From a virus: 64,000 nt of DNA. This document shows positions 14,381 through 22,904 of this stretch, one piece after another. The notes beneath the pieces are model-generated. The model ran no database searches. It saw nothing but the letters and a program-made list of their open reading frames with translations, and was not told the origin of the DNA. The translations under genes were made by a program, and so were the position numbers. Every line of letters begins with the position of its first letter. The stretch's first letter is position 1. The stretch lies in the IMG/VR virus record IMGVR_UViG_3300043811_000021, positions 62,001 through 126,000 of that record. The stretch is one strand, 5' to 3'.

Positions 14381-14596
14381 ATGAGTTATTATGTACTCGG
14401 TCCAGTAAAAGTACAATGCGCGTATTGCGAGGGACATAAAGATGGTTCATTACCGGCTGAGCATTACCATACTATCCAGTTTGAATACGATGAAACTTGT
14501 GAATTCTTTTCTCTTGTTGTAGATGGAAAACTTCTGTTCAATGTCGATAGAACGGATATGAAGCCAATTGAAGACGAAATGAGGAGATTGTTATGA
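14381..14596 (+). CDS. Hypothetical protein
   Basis: A 71-residue protein with a strong AAAAGGAG site. CAYCEGH near the N-terminus may be part of a metal site. The remainder is β-strand-like. Unknown function. Confidence 0.6.
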   Translation: MSYYVLGPVKVQCAYCEGHKDGSLPAEHYHTIQFEYDETCEFFSLVVDGKLLFNVDRTDMKPIEDEMRRLL

Positions 14597-14823
14597 AAGC
14601 GAGAAAAGTTCTTTCGTGGTATCCAAATATTAAGAAATATCCTTTTTTGTCACAGCCAGTGCGGTTCCCTAGAAAGATGAAAAAGTTTTTTAATATTTTT
14701 CGCAATGGAGACTACTTTGATATATCAGAGGGAGAGGCTCAACAAATTATGGGGAGTTCTTATCACGCTGGGAGATATAGGCTGACAATTTTAGAGGATA
14801 AATATGACATTTCCATTCGGTGA
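14593..14823 (+). CDS. Small basic protein with GDYFD...HAGRYR motif
   Basis: A 76-residue protein. GDYFDISEGEAQQIM followed by YHAGRYRLTILED closely parallels GDYFDLTEKEANQV...CHAGRYRYVQLD in the capsid-associated protein at 44055-44927. The first half is basic. The shared motif suggests contact with the same partner or a captured virion domain. Confidence 0.62.
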   Translation: MKARKVLSWYPNIKKYPFLSQPVRFPRKMKKFFNIFRNGDYFDISEGEAQQIMGSSYHAGRYRLTILEDKYDISIR

Positions 14824-14841
14824 TGTAAAAGGAGAATATCG

Positions 14842-14964
14842 ATGACAGAGAAGAAGACGTGTAAAAAATCAATGGTTCCGTCGGAAGGAAGATTTGAGTT
14901 TCATGGAACGAGGTTGTGGGATTCAATAGCGAAATGCTATTGGGTAAAGGAATACAGTAATTAA
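14842..14964 (+). CDS. 40-residue hypothetical protein
   Basis: A short frame with a strong AAAAGGAG site 7 nt before the ATG. It has two Cys and a basic start (MTEKKTCKKS). It is the last gene of the rightward arm, and its TAA stop overlaps the stop of the convergent gene. Confidence 0.55.
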   Translation: MTEKKTCKKSMVPSEGRFEFHGTRLWDSIAKCYWVKEYSN

Positions 14965-15890
14965 CCTATCTGACCTACCGGAACAAATCCATACTTCCCA
15001 CTAGGATTGTTACCGCTATGGCAAGGGACTCGGAACGAGCATGGATAAGGAAAATCACAGGTGCTTAGTTGCTGATCTGGTAGTATCTTAGTCGAGTAGA
15101 TCAAATCCAATTTCTTAGCCGCTAAATCCACTATCCTCTGTCTTGCTTTCTCTTCGGGAACCGGAACCTCAACCGAAAAACAAACGTCTTGTAAAACTCC
15201 ATCCTCGAACATCGCTTCCAGCCATTCCTTCGTTGAAATTTCGTCATAATCCTCGCGGAAAATCGTTGTCCAGCTAGATTTAAATCCTGTTTCTTTGTCT
15301 GTTTTCTTCCTAAATCTGAGTTTTTTGTTTACTGGGTGTCGTAGTCCTCTGCTCCAATATCCATGTCGTCTTCCGTCCCTATTCGGACCAAGAACAATAA
15401 CAGCCTCTTGCATTGGAAGTCCGTAAACGCATACCTCCCCTAAACTAGACCAGCTACGAGCCTCTGCATAGTGCCTGTCATCGTTCCATGAGGTTGCTAG
15501 TACGACACGCCTTAGAGACGTTCCTGAAGGCGCTAGGAAAGCCCCGCTGCTCCATATCTCACCGTTAGGTAGTTCGATAGGATCAGGCAGTGTCCAAGGC
15601 TTGTCTGTGGGCTTTCTAATCGCGCAGGATACTATATCTGAAATGGCCGCATGATGAACGCACTGATCGTAAACATTATGCTGATCTGAGACTACTTCTC
15701 TACGAGAGGCTATACCGATTATTTCTTCTCCTGCCGCCTCTCCGTAGTCTTGGCGGTCAGTGGTGAGTCCTGCTTTTAATCCCGCCTGTAAAAGATCGTG
15801 AAAATCTATCTTGGCCCGTTCCCAGTCACGTGACCATATCCCGGCCCGGTTGCATGGTTCGTATGCTTTCAATAATTGTGGGCTATTCAT
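14961..15890 (-). CDS. Cas4/RecB-like PD-(D/E)XK-fold protein with 4-Cys cluster, catalytic residues not evident
   Basis: A 309-residue protein. The start SPQLLKAYEPCNRAGIWSRD recalls the SxSxLxxYxxCPR opening of Cas4/AddB-type nucleases, and the end CDFPYPC-SFRVPC gives three more Cys (278, 284, 290 with C13), the spacing of a 4Fe-4S site. In the middle, where GxxD and ExK should stand, I read GAFLAPSGTSLRRVVLATSW, with no clear catalytic triad. It may be a non-catalytic, DNA-binding relative. It is the last gene of the leftward virion module, downstream of internal virion proteins. The family call is by motif only. Confidence 0.6.
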   Translation of the reverse strand: MNSPQLLKAYEPCNRAGIWSRDWERAKIDFHDLLQAGLKAGLTTDRQDYGEAAGEEIIGIASRREVVSDQHNVYDQCVHHAAISDIVSCAIRKPTDKPWTLPDPIELPNGEIWSSGAFLAPSGTSLRRVVLATSWNDDRHYAEARSWSSLGEVCVYGLPMQEAVIVLGPNRDGRRHGYWSRGLRHPVNKKLRFRKKTDKETGFKSSWTTIFREDYDEISTKEWLEAMFEDGVLQDVCFSVEVPVPEEKARQRIVDLAAKKLDLIYSTKILPDQQLSTCDFPYPCSFRVPCHSGNNPSGKYGFVPVGQIG

Positions 15891-16095
15891 CCTCGTCTTC
15901 TACTTCTTCATCGTCCTCAGCACATGCCGCGCAAATCTCTTCAACTAACTCTCTAGAGTTTCTCTCGACTACAAACCCCTCAAGTGCCGATTGCCCAGTA
16001 AGCCAAAGAGAGCATTTCCCATCGTCTATCTTCTTTACGCGAACAACAGATTCAGCAACTATGAAATCCTCGTCTCCTATGTCTACAAAAGTCAT
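15883..16095 (-). CDS. Small acidic hypothetical protein
   Basis: A 70-residue protein with a strongly acidic tail (EDDEEVEDEDE) and two Cys pairs. It overlaps both neighbours by 4-8 nt. No family is recognised. Confidence 0.62.
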   Translation of the reverse strand: MTFVDIGDEDFIVAESVVRVKKIDDGKCSLWLTGQSALEGFVVERNSRELVEEICAACAEDDEEVEDEDE

Positions 16096-16388
16096 TTAGT
16101 TATCCTTTTATCTTTCTCCTTTTGAAGGTATTTCATTCTGTTAATTATTTGTTCAAGTGTTTCTATTTCAATATCAGCTACATTTTCTGGAGTAAACGTC
16201 ACATTCCCTCCGAAAAACATTGGAGAATCTGATAGGCATATTTCTCCGAACGTGAACTGCTCTCCATCATCCGAATCTATTGAGAAGCATCTCTCGAATG
16301 TATTCTGTGATACTGGAGAAACGTGAGATTCAAAATAAACTAAGGAATCATCAATTTTTTTAGGTGATTCTCCTCTACATAATTTCAT
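16092..16388 (-). CDS. Hypothetical protein
   Basis: A 98-residue protein, β-like in the first two thirds, with a C-terminal coiled-coil-like helix (IETLEQIINRMKYLQKEKDK). It overlaps its neighbours by 4 nt. Unknown function. Confidence 0.62.
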   Translation of the reverse strand: MKLCRGESPKKIDDSLVYFESHVSPVSQNTFERCFSIDSDDGEQFTFGEICLSDSPMFFGGNVTFTPENVADIEIETLEQIINRMKYLQKEKDKRITK

Positions 16389-17113
16389 CTCGTTATCCCC
16401 GATGGCTTAAACTTCCTCTGCAATGCTTCAGCCTGTGCTCGTAACTGCTGAGGAGTTAACTTCTGTCTTGGTCTAGGCTCCCATGCCTCTAAAGGCGGTT
16501 CTATTGGCCGCACAGTCCTATTCAGAATAGTATCCTCTGGTCTAGTTGGCATCATAATTGTTAACGGCGCAGAATTCAAATCATTGATCCACGGTTGCAG
16601 CCTTTGTCTCTGCGATGGATCGGCAACCCATGTCTGGATAATCGTCGCCGCTTGTTCCTGCGGCAGTTGCCAGAGTTTTAGACCTTTCTTCCTCTTTTCA
16701 TCTACGTTTGAAATGTTGTATGGGTCTTTTGGATTGTCGGGAGGGATCGCTTTGTTTACCTTACCCGCAAGATTATTCAAAAGAAGATGTGTTATTTCGT
16801 GGCTTGAAGTCTGCTTCGGCCCTTGCGCAAACCGCTTAGGATCGTTGATCTCAATAACGTGCGGTTCATGCTCTCCTACCGTTGCGATGGCGTTGTTATG
16901 CGGTCTCGCAGGTGAATACTCTACTCCTATTTCCCTTTGTACGCGGGTTAGTTCTGGAGGAATTATAACTTCTGGTCCTTCGGTGGTTTCTGGATAAGGA
17001 ATAGATTCTCTGTGCGTCTTAATAGCCGCAGCAATGTGATCGTCTTCCATCGTGGATGGGAAAGCTATCACTTTCTCTTTCACCTTTACGAGTTTTTGTT
17101 TTGGATCGGGCAT
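16385..17113 (-). CDS. HEXXH metallopeptidase-like protein of the virion module
   Basis: A 242-residue protein. SSHEITHLLLNNL contains an HEXXH zinc motif (H105, E106, H109); a Glu in LPQEQAATIIQTW about 45 residues later could be a third ligand. The ends are Pro/Gln/Arg-rich and extended. It lies directly downstream of two large internal-virion-like genes, so a virion-associated or maturation protease is possible. Activity is inferred from the motif. Confidence 0.68.
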   Translation of the reverse strand: MPDPKQKLVKVKEKVIAFPSTMEDDHIAAAIKTHRESIPYPETTEGPEVIIPPELTRVQREIGVEYSPARPHNNAIATVGEHEPHVIEINDPKRFAQGPKQTSSHEITHLLLNNLAGKVNKAIPPDNPKDPYNISNVDEKRKKGLKLWQLPQEQAATIIQTWVADPSQRQRLQPWINDLNSAPLTIMMPTRPEDTILNRTVRPIEPPLEAWEPRPRQKLTPQQLRAQAEALQRKFKPSGITR

Positions 17114-17117
17114 AGGT

Positions 17118-19982
17118 CTAAACAGGCACTATCTTTCCAGTTGCTTCATCGTAGACGTGAGTATGTATTGGCCTCGACTGGCTAGACGTATCCATTGGCG
17201 CTAATCCTGCATTAGCGAAACTAGATTGCAGTTCCTCAGCTTGTTTCATTAGTTGCTGTGGATTCGGTTTAGCACTCGATTGTGGTCCAGTCGAATCATC
17301 AGGCTTGAATGGCTCTGGTTTCGTACCGTATATTTTTTCGTATAGTTCGTCTGCCTTTTTCTTCAATTCCTCTGGACTTGGCTTGTTTGCTCCTGTAAAT
17401 CCAGCGGCTCCCCCTACGATACGAGTTGCAGTCTTTACCGCTGGCTTATTCAAAAACCTTGTGAGCGCAGGGGATACAGATACGCCTTTACTCTTTGCCG
17501 CATCAGCCAGTTTTTGCATATCCTCAGTAAAGAGGGCTTTTTGTTCTGCGGGAAGTTTGTTGAATTCTTCTACAACTTGAGGAGTAACCTTGGTAATCCA
17601 TTCTCTTACTCCTGGCTTCTCAAGTATAGATGCAATCATTTGAGTACCGCCAAGAACAAGTCCTCCAGCGGCGAATCCGTCTATAATTGCGGATGGAAGA
17701 AACCCTCCACTCCCCTTAAACGCCTCTAGACCAGCAAATGCTAATCCACTAAGAGTTGCATAGAGGGCGCGTCGTAATCCTGTTTTCTTTAGTTCGTTTC
17801 TAACCTCGTCAATGTTCTTATCTATCGTCTGCGAATAATCAATAGGAGGATTCTTGTCCTTTAACGCATCCTCTGTCCATAGGGTCTTTCCCTGTGGATC
17901 GTTTTCTCTCGGCGCATTAGGATTATCTCTTTCTTGTGGCTTACCCGTAAAAGGTTCAGGGTCTGGTTTTAGACGATAAGCATCTATCGGATGATCCAAA
18001 CTAGGAGGGGGAATCGGCTGTTTCAGAGATTTTCGGAGTTGGTCCTCTGTATCAAGGTGCTTCTTTACTTTCTCCCTCTGTGCTTTAACTTTTTCATAGT
18101 CTTCGGCAAGCGTAGGATCGTGTTTATTTGCAGCGTCTACTTGTTTCTGTTCTTGCTTCTCCTTAAACTGTTCAGGATTAGCTCTCTGTTCCATTTCTTC
18201 GTCATTGCTAAGTGGCTTATTCTTCTCTATACCAAATGCTTCTTTGTACTCGCGTGTTGCTTGACGAGCATCATCTAAATCAGAAGACAGTCCATTATCT
18301 GCTGCAATCTTAGATTCAGCATTGTATAAAGTTTTTTGCAATTGCTGCATTTCGCCTAACAAAGGTCCATCATGTCCATATCTTCCATTTCTTATATTTC
18401 TTGCGATAATAGATTGAGCGCGATGGATTTTGTCGAATGGTATGTCAACTCCAGATTTTGGGTCTAGGTCTATCGGGTCTGGAGTTAACCCCTCTGCCGC
18501 TACAGCCCTATCCACATTTGCTTTACCAAAATCATCCATGCTATCGTAGGCAGCTTGCGGTTCTTTGTGCCCCATTGCCTTAAGGATTTCATTCCTCTTT
18601 TGCACATACGGAGACCCTTGCTCGGCATCAGAAGGATCGGGGATAAGTTGATTTATCTCTCTCTGAACCTCTGGAGAAACTTTTCTTATTTTCTCTAGAG
18701 GCTGTTCTATGAATCCACCATCTATGGTTTTCGCATCCAATGCCTGATGAACAGGTTGCCACTTTGCATCAGCAGAGGCTTTTACCTTAGCTTTAGTAGC
18801 GTCATTTTTTGCGTAATAGTCTTCGGTCTGCTGCTTTAATTTCGCTTCCTCTGCACGGCGCAATTCTAATGCATGTTCAGCAGCGTCTCTTTCTCTCTGT
18901 ATTTTTTCTGAGTCCAGCTTGTGTTTTTCTCTCACAGTATCATTATGTTCGTTTACCTTCTTAACTTCCGCATCGTGTGCATCGGAACGCTTACCTAGCT
19001 CCTTTAGAGTAGATTCCTTATGTTCAATAGCTTTACCGAGAGCATCCTTTCCTACTTCTTTTATCGTCTCTGGACTTGTATTTGTCACTGTGTTTACTAA
19101 TTTGCGAGGCGCTCCCTTAACCGCGTTGAAAGTACCTACAGGATCAGAGACTGCCTTTACCGCACCTTCCGTAGCTTTTCCAGCAGCAACCATTCCTAAT
19201 GCTGTTCCAGCCAAATCTGATACCGCATAACTAGGGTTCTTATCAGAAAGCTCTTTTAGATGCATAACATAGTTAGGGACCATAGAAGCAGGCATCATTT
19301 GAACTAGACTAGCCATTCCCTTAACCGCTGTTCTAGTGTCGTGAGAAAGTAAATCTTTAGATGCTCCAACAACTTGAGGTATCATGTCAGCAGTACCGAA
19401 TAATGTATTTGCGAATGATCCGCCTGCATTTAGAACTGTGTCTACTGAATTTGCGCCAAAGTTCCACGCTGCCTCTCCTATATTTTTTGTATTAAGATGA
19501 GAAGTTGGACGATTCGCCCCAGTAGGCACAGCGGCCTTCGCAAACGCCTCTCTTGCCTTGCTCCATAGTCCCGGAGTCGCTTCCACCTCTTCTGGTATAG
19601 GAGTCTGCTTTACTACCTTACCGCCCTTAAATAATCTACCTTCCAAAAGTCCTAGCGGGTCTGCTCCTTTTTCTGCATCAGCGGCAGGTTGAAGTGTTGC
19701 AAAACGATCCTTAGCGTAATCTTCGCGCCCTTTTGCGTTTGGAATAGTGATCTTATTTGAGAACTTATAACCTGCTTTTCCAGCCTCGTCTACGCGACTG
19801 AACGGAACAGGAATCTGCTTTCCATTCGCGTCCTCCATCGCGTACAGTCCTTCATTCTCCTTACCTTTTAGCTTGGTAGTGAAGTCAGGAGTGGAAGGGG
19901 CAGACGAATCTGGCGAGTCTAAGACATATCCCTGTGGAAGAGACGATGCTGCGTCAATTGTGTATCCCTTTGGAACTGCCAT
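17118..19982 (-). CDS. Large internal virion/ejection-type protein
   Basis: A 954-residue protein. It has a Gly/Ala-rich, partly hydrophobic region near 170-290, a long charged coiled-coil block (about 310-680: AEHALELRRAEEAKLKQQT), hydrophobic helices near 740-790 (ALYATLSGLAFAGLEAF, AIIDGFAAGGLVLGG) and a Pro-rich tail. That mix fits ejection proteins stored in podovirus heads that help form a DNA-delivery channel. No sequence family is recognised; the role comes from composition, size and position. Confidence 0.68.
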   Translation of the reverse strand: MAVPKGYTIDAASSLPQGYVLDSPDSSAPSTPDFTTKLKGKENEGLYAMEDANGKQIPVPFSRVDEAGKAGYKFSNKITIPNAKGREDYAKDRFATLQPAADAEKGADPLGLLEGRLFKGGKVVKQTPIPEEVEATPGLWSKAREAFAKAAVPTGANRPTSHLNTKNIGEAAWNFGANSVDTVLNAGGSFANTLFGTADMIPQVVGASKDLLSHDTRTAVKGMASLVQMMPASMVPNYVMHLKELSDKNPSYAVSDLAGTALGMVAAGKATEGAVKAVSDPVGTFNAVKGAPRKLVNTVTNTSPETIKEVGKDALGKAIEHKESTLKELGKRSDAHDAEVKKVNEHNDTVREKHKLDSEKIQRERDAAEHALELRRAEEAKLKQQTEDYYAKNDATKAKVKASADAKWQPVHQALDAKTIDGGFIEQPLEKIRKVSPEVQREINQLIPDPSDAEQGSPYVQKRNEILKAMGHKEPQAAYDSMDDFGKANVDRAVAAEGLTPDPIDLDPKSGVDIPFDKIHRAQSIIARNIRNGRYGHDGPLLGEMQQLQKTLYNAESKIAADNGLSSDLDDARQATREYKEAFGIEKNKPLSNDEEMEQRANPEQFKEKQEQKQVDAANKHDPTLAEDYEKVKAQREKVKKHLDTEDQLRKSLKQPIPPPSLDHPIDAYRLKPDPEPFTGKPQERDNPNAPRENDPQGKTLWTEDALKDKNPPIDYSQTIDKNIDEVRNELKKTGLRRALYATLSGLAFAGLEAFKGSGGFLPSAIIDGFAAGGLVLGGTQMIASILEKPGVREWITKVTPQVVEEFNKLPAEQKALFTEDMQKLADAAKSKGVSVSPALTRFLNKPAVKTATRIVGGAAGFTGANKPSPEELKKKADELYEKIYGTKPEPFKPDDSTGPQSSAKPNPQQLMKQAEELQSSFANAGLAPMDTSSQSRPIHTHVYDEATGKIVPV

Positions 19983-21568
19983 TAGATTGGATTCCCCGTC
20001 TGAAGATCAAACCATTTTGCGGTAGGAGATTTAGGATCGTCATTCGTACCGATCTTGTGCTTTGTTTGTGGATTGGTAGCCGTTGTCTTGTATTTTGTTC
20101 CACCGCCAGCAGGTGTCTGTCCTCCTGTACCACTATTCTGGTTCTTGAGGAAATTGACCTCATCCTGCTTCGACTTCATGTTCTGGTGCGCACCATCTAC
20201 TAACTGTCTCACAACATCAGCAGGCAAAGCTCCTGTGGACGGATTGTTAGCCCATTGCTCAAGTGTATTTCCCCATCCAGATTTGATTACATAATCCAAA
20301 GCCTGTGTAGTGAATCTTCCGGCGCTCATCTTTTCCAATGAAACCGCAAGGCGTTTCTGATTGATAGCATCGTTTGGCTTTAACGCTACTTGATCTGCAA
20401 GGCTAGAGAGTGCTACAGCTTCTCCTAGCTCTCCAGTTGCCTTGTTCAGAGCAGGATTTGCTTTCGTAAAGTCCAAAGCAGGCCCAATAGGAGATTTGGT
20501 TCCTTTTGGAGGCGAAGATATATGCGAATTTAACTTCTCAGCAGCCTTCTTTAATTCCGCAGGAGTTTTCGGCGGTGGTGTTGTACTAGACGCAGTTCCT
20601 GATGATGGCGCTGAACTTGGCGCTGTTGGAGAAGGCGGAGTCGCAGGAGAACCTTTTTCTCCCGGAAAACTCTTATGGCTCGTTGTTGTCTTAGTATAAA
20701 CGTGAGCTTGATTGTTCTGGTCAAAAACTAGATTTCCAGATGAGCTTGTCGTGTCTGGGGTGCTCTCTTGTTTATATTTTTCAATCGCCTGATCTGCTTC
20801 TTCTGGAGATAGTTGATCTAAATCTCTACCTCCGTAATGGGCACGAGTCCATTCCGCTTGAGCAGCTTTACTCTTCACCGAATCTGCCTTGAATTGCATG
20901 ATAGTTCCCTTGTATCCCTCAGCTTTAGCTGCGTTATATTCCGCAAGCTCTTCGCTTCCTACAGTCGGATTGGAATACGGGATAGACCCCGGAATAAAAG
21001 AATCTGGATCGTTAATGTCGGCAGCGTATATAGTCCCATCTGGAGCCTTATAGACCTTGTTATTTTGTTTCTGGTAAATCTTAAAAATAGCCTCCCTAGC
21101 CCGCTCCTTGTTATCTTCCGACATACCAGACTTATTAATCGCAGCGAGTTGCGCGTTTACTTGTGCATTATATTTATTAGACGCATCCTGCTCTGGTGAA
21201 ATCGGAGCCGCCGCAATTAACCCCTCTGCCGCCTTCATGTCTTGCGCATTGCCTTGGGCTTGCTTGAACCTTTGCTTTTGAATCCTATCTTGAGGCTTCG
21301 TAATACCCAAAGCATCTGTTATCAAATGCCCATGAGATGCGATAAAACCTGGACTTTTTTCTGGATGGTATAGTTCTCTTACTCCGTGAAGAGTATTCTG
21401 CATCTCGTTTACAGCATCATTGTATTCTTGGCTTCCCTTTTCGAGCGTAGGAATCTTCTTTTGGAGATTATCCAATTGGGTTGCGTACATCTGAGCTTTG
21501 TTTTGGCGCTCTTCATTGGACGCAGCTAATTTTTCAGCTATTACACCTTCAGTATAGCTATTAGCCAT
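19982..21568 (-). CDS. Internal virion/ejection-type protein
   Basis: A 528-residue protein if started at the ATG 21566-21568, which lies just after the upstream stop with GGAGG 9 nt before it. It is Ala/Gln/Lys-rich and helical, with a Ser/Thr/Pro linker at about 290-360. No membrane segment is seen. It lies between a Gly-rich small virion protein and the 954-residue protein, the usual place of podovirus core proteins. Confidence 0.65.
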   Translation of the reverse strand: MANSYTEGVIAEKLAASNEERQNKAQMYATQLDNLQKKIPTLEKGSQEYNDAVNEMQNTLHGVRELYHPEKSPGFIASHGHLITDALGITKPQDRIQKQRFKQAQGNAQDMKAAEGLIAAAPISPEQDASNKYNAQVNAQLAAINKSGMSEDNKERAREAIFKIYQKQNNKVYKAPDGTIYAADINDPDSFIPGSIPYSNPTVGSEELAEYNAAKAEGYKGTIMQFKADSVKSKAAQAEWTRAHYGGRDLDQLSPEEADQAIEKYKQESTPDTTSSSGNLVFDQNNQAHVYTKTTTSHKSFPGEKGSPATPPSPTAPSSAPSSGTASSTTPPPKTPAELKKAAEKLNSHISSPPKGTKSPIGPALDFTKANPALNKATGELGEAVALSSLADQVALKPNDAINQKRLAVSLEKMSAGRFTTQALDYVIKSGWGNTLEQWANNPSTGALPADVVRQLVDGAHQNMKSKQDEVNFLKNQNSGTGGQTPAGGGTKYKTTATNPQTKHKIGTNDDPKSPTAKWFDLQTGNPI

Positions 21569-21572
21569 TCCA

Positions 21573-22187
21573 TTATCCTCCAAAGAAAGGTGATCCGCCT
21601 GATAATCCAGAAGCCCCGCCACTCATAAATGCTTGACCAGCACTCTGCCCAGGTAAACCTCCAGAAGCCAATCCACTCAAACCACCAGTTGCAAATGATT
21701 CTCCTGCCTGAACCGCCCCTGTGATGCCTTTCCCTAAAATCGAATTAGCCCAGTTCGCCATGCGCTCCTGAGATAATTGCGCATTTTGTCCATAGGCAGA
21801 CAAACCCGTTCCTAAAAGGCTCGATCCAATGCTTCCAAGATTACTAGCGGAAGAATTGGTCAAACTTCCTATTAGGCTTGTAATATCACTATGGACTTTA
21901 TCGTTAGTCGCTGCATTGCTGGCCGCAGTTCCACCTGAACGAGTTCCGAAGATTGAGTTGGCCTTGGTTTGCTCCTGAGCCGATTTTTTCGCAGCCCCTA
22001 TCTCTGGCGACAAAGCCTGAGAAACCTTACTCGAATCTCCAGACAAAATGCTGTTCCAGAACTTACTCGCGTTGCCAATGTCAGATTGCCCTTGACCTGT
22101 AGCCCAGCCAGCAATCTGACCCGTGGCACCGATGTCTGTATTCAAATTTTCGTTTTGGCCGCCAAAGAGGGACGAGAAGAAGCCCAT
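21573..22187 (-). CDS. Gly/Ser-rich small virion protein
   Basis: About 204 residues starting MGFFSSLFGGQN (an ATG three codons upstream is the alternative). It is rich in Gly, Ser, Ala and Asn, with an amphipathic middle and a Gly-rich tail (GGASGLSGGSPFFGG). Such proteins are common as first genes of podovirus internal-protein operons. It has a candidate promoter upstream. Confidence 0.66.
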   Translation of the reverse strand: MGFFSSLFGGQNENLNTDIGATGQIAGWATGQGQSDIGNASKFWNSILSGDSSKVSQALSPEIGAAKKSAQEQTKANSIFGTRSGGTAASNAATNDKVHSDITSLIGSLTNSSASNLGSIGSSLLGTGLSAYGQNAQLSQERMANWANSILGKGITGAVQAGESFATGGLSGLASGGLPGQSAGQAFMSGGASGLSGGSPFFGG

Positions 22188-22203
22188 GTCATTCATTCCT
22201 AAC

Positions 22204-22216
22204 GACTTATTAAGTC
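22204..22216. promoter_or_regulatory. 13-bp palindrome in the 5' leader of the internal-protein operon
   Basis: GACTTATTAAGTC is a perfect inverted repeat around a central T, just upstream of the gene start at 22187/22196. It could be an operator; no binding protein is known. Confidence 0.35.
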
Positions 22217-22264
22217 ATATTGAAATAAATAGGACGCGCTCCCGGACGGCCTATCAATTCCCTC

Positions 22265-22293
22265 ATTGTAGCGGCAAAGCCAGTAGAAAGCAA
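22265..22293 (-). promoter_or_regulatory. Candidate promoter for the internal virion protein operon
   Basis: On the minus strand TTGCTT and TACAAT are separated by 17 nt. The -10 matches 5 of 6 consensus bases, the -35 only 3. It lies in one of the few non-coding gaps of the module (22188-22300). Confidence 0.35.
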
Positions 22294-22300
22294 TTACTTT

Positions 22301-22861
22301 CTAACCTTTTCGGTACCATGAAGTCCCATTCCATATAAACTCTCTAGCTGTAGTCGCTGCGATCACGTCACTCGTTCCATCGGCGACATGGCTTGTGGCT
22401 ACCGCAGCGAACGTCACCGAGAAAGCTGATGTATTGAGCACCATCTGCACTTGCCCTGCAGTGGTCCCGGAGGTCAAAATAACCCCTGTTACAGCCGCCG
22501 TTGGCGTTACTGTAGTAACAGGTCCAGCAATCGCAATTGTACCTCCTGTAGCCAATGCAGCCGATCCTGTAACAGTTTCCGCAAACCCCTTTTGCATGGT
22601 CTGCAACACAGTAAAAGAGTTTGCCGTTCCTATTCCAGCATAGTCAGTCCCTGCTACTGCAATGGTTGGTACGCCTGTCGAGGTCGTGTTTTTAAGAATC
22701 CCTGTCGCTAAACCAGAAAGCAATGTCCCATTTAACCCTTTAGCGGTCATGGCGAGGCTTCCCGCCGTGTTCGTCACGTCTCCAGTATGCGCTGGCTCAG
22801 ATGCAGCAGGAAGTATGCCTCTCGCCTGTGTAGACAAATTAATTGTCGTAGCCGAGGCCAT
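22301..22861 (-). CDS. Modular tail-fibre-type protein
   Basis: About 187 residues starting MASATTINLSTQARGILP, parallel to the start of the next gene product. It carries LLSGLATGILKNTT and GVPTIAVAGTDY, repeats also present in the 22905-23618 protein, and ends with a β-rich domain (TTAREFIWNGTSWYRKG) of the kind found at fibre tips. The frame extends upstream to a TTG that would add a hydrophobic, signal-like stretch; I prefer the ATG because of the paralogue's start. Confidence 0.66.
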   Translation of the reverse strand: MASATTINLSTQARGILPAASEPAHTGDVTNTAGSLAMTAKGLNGTLLSGLATGILKNTTSTGVPTIAVAGTDYAGIGTANSFTVLQTMQKGFAETVTGSAALATGGTIAIAGPVTTVTPTAAVTGVILTSGTTAGQVQMVLNTSAFSVTFAAVATSHVADGTSDVIAATTAREFIWNGTSWYRKG

Positions 22862-22904
22862 CATCAACAAACAGGCTATTAAACATAACGAAATACTTAT
22901 CGGT

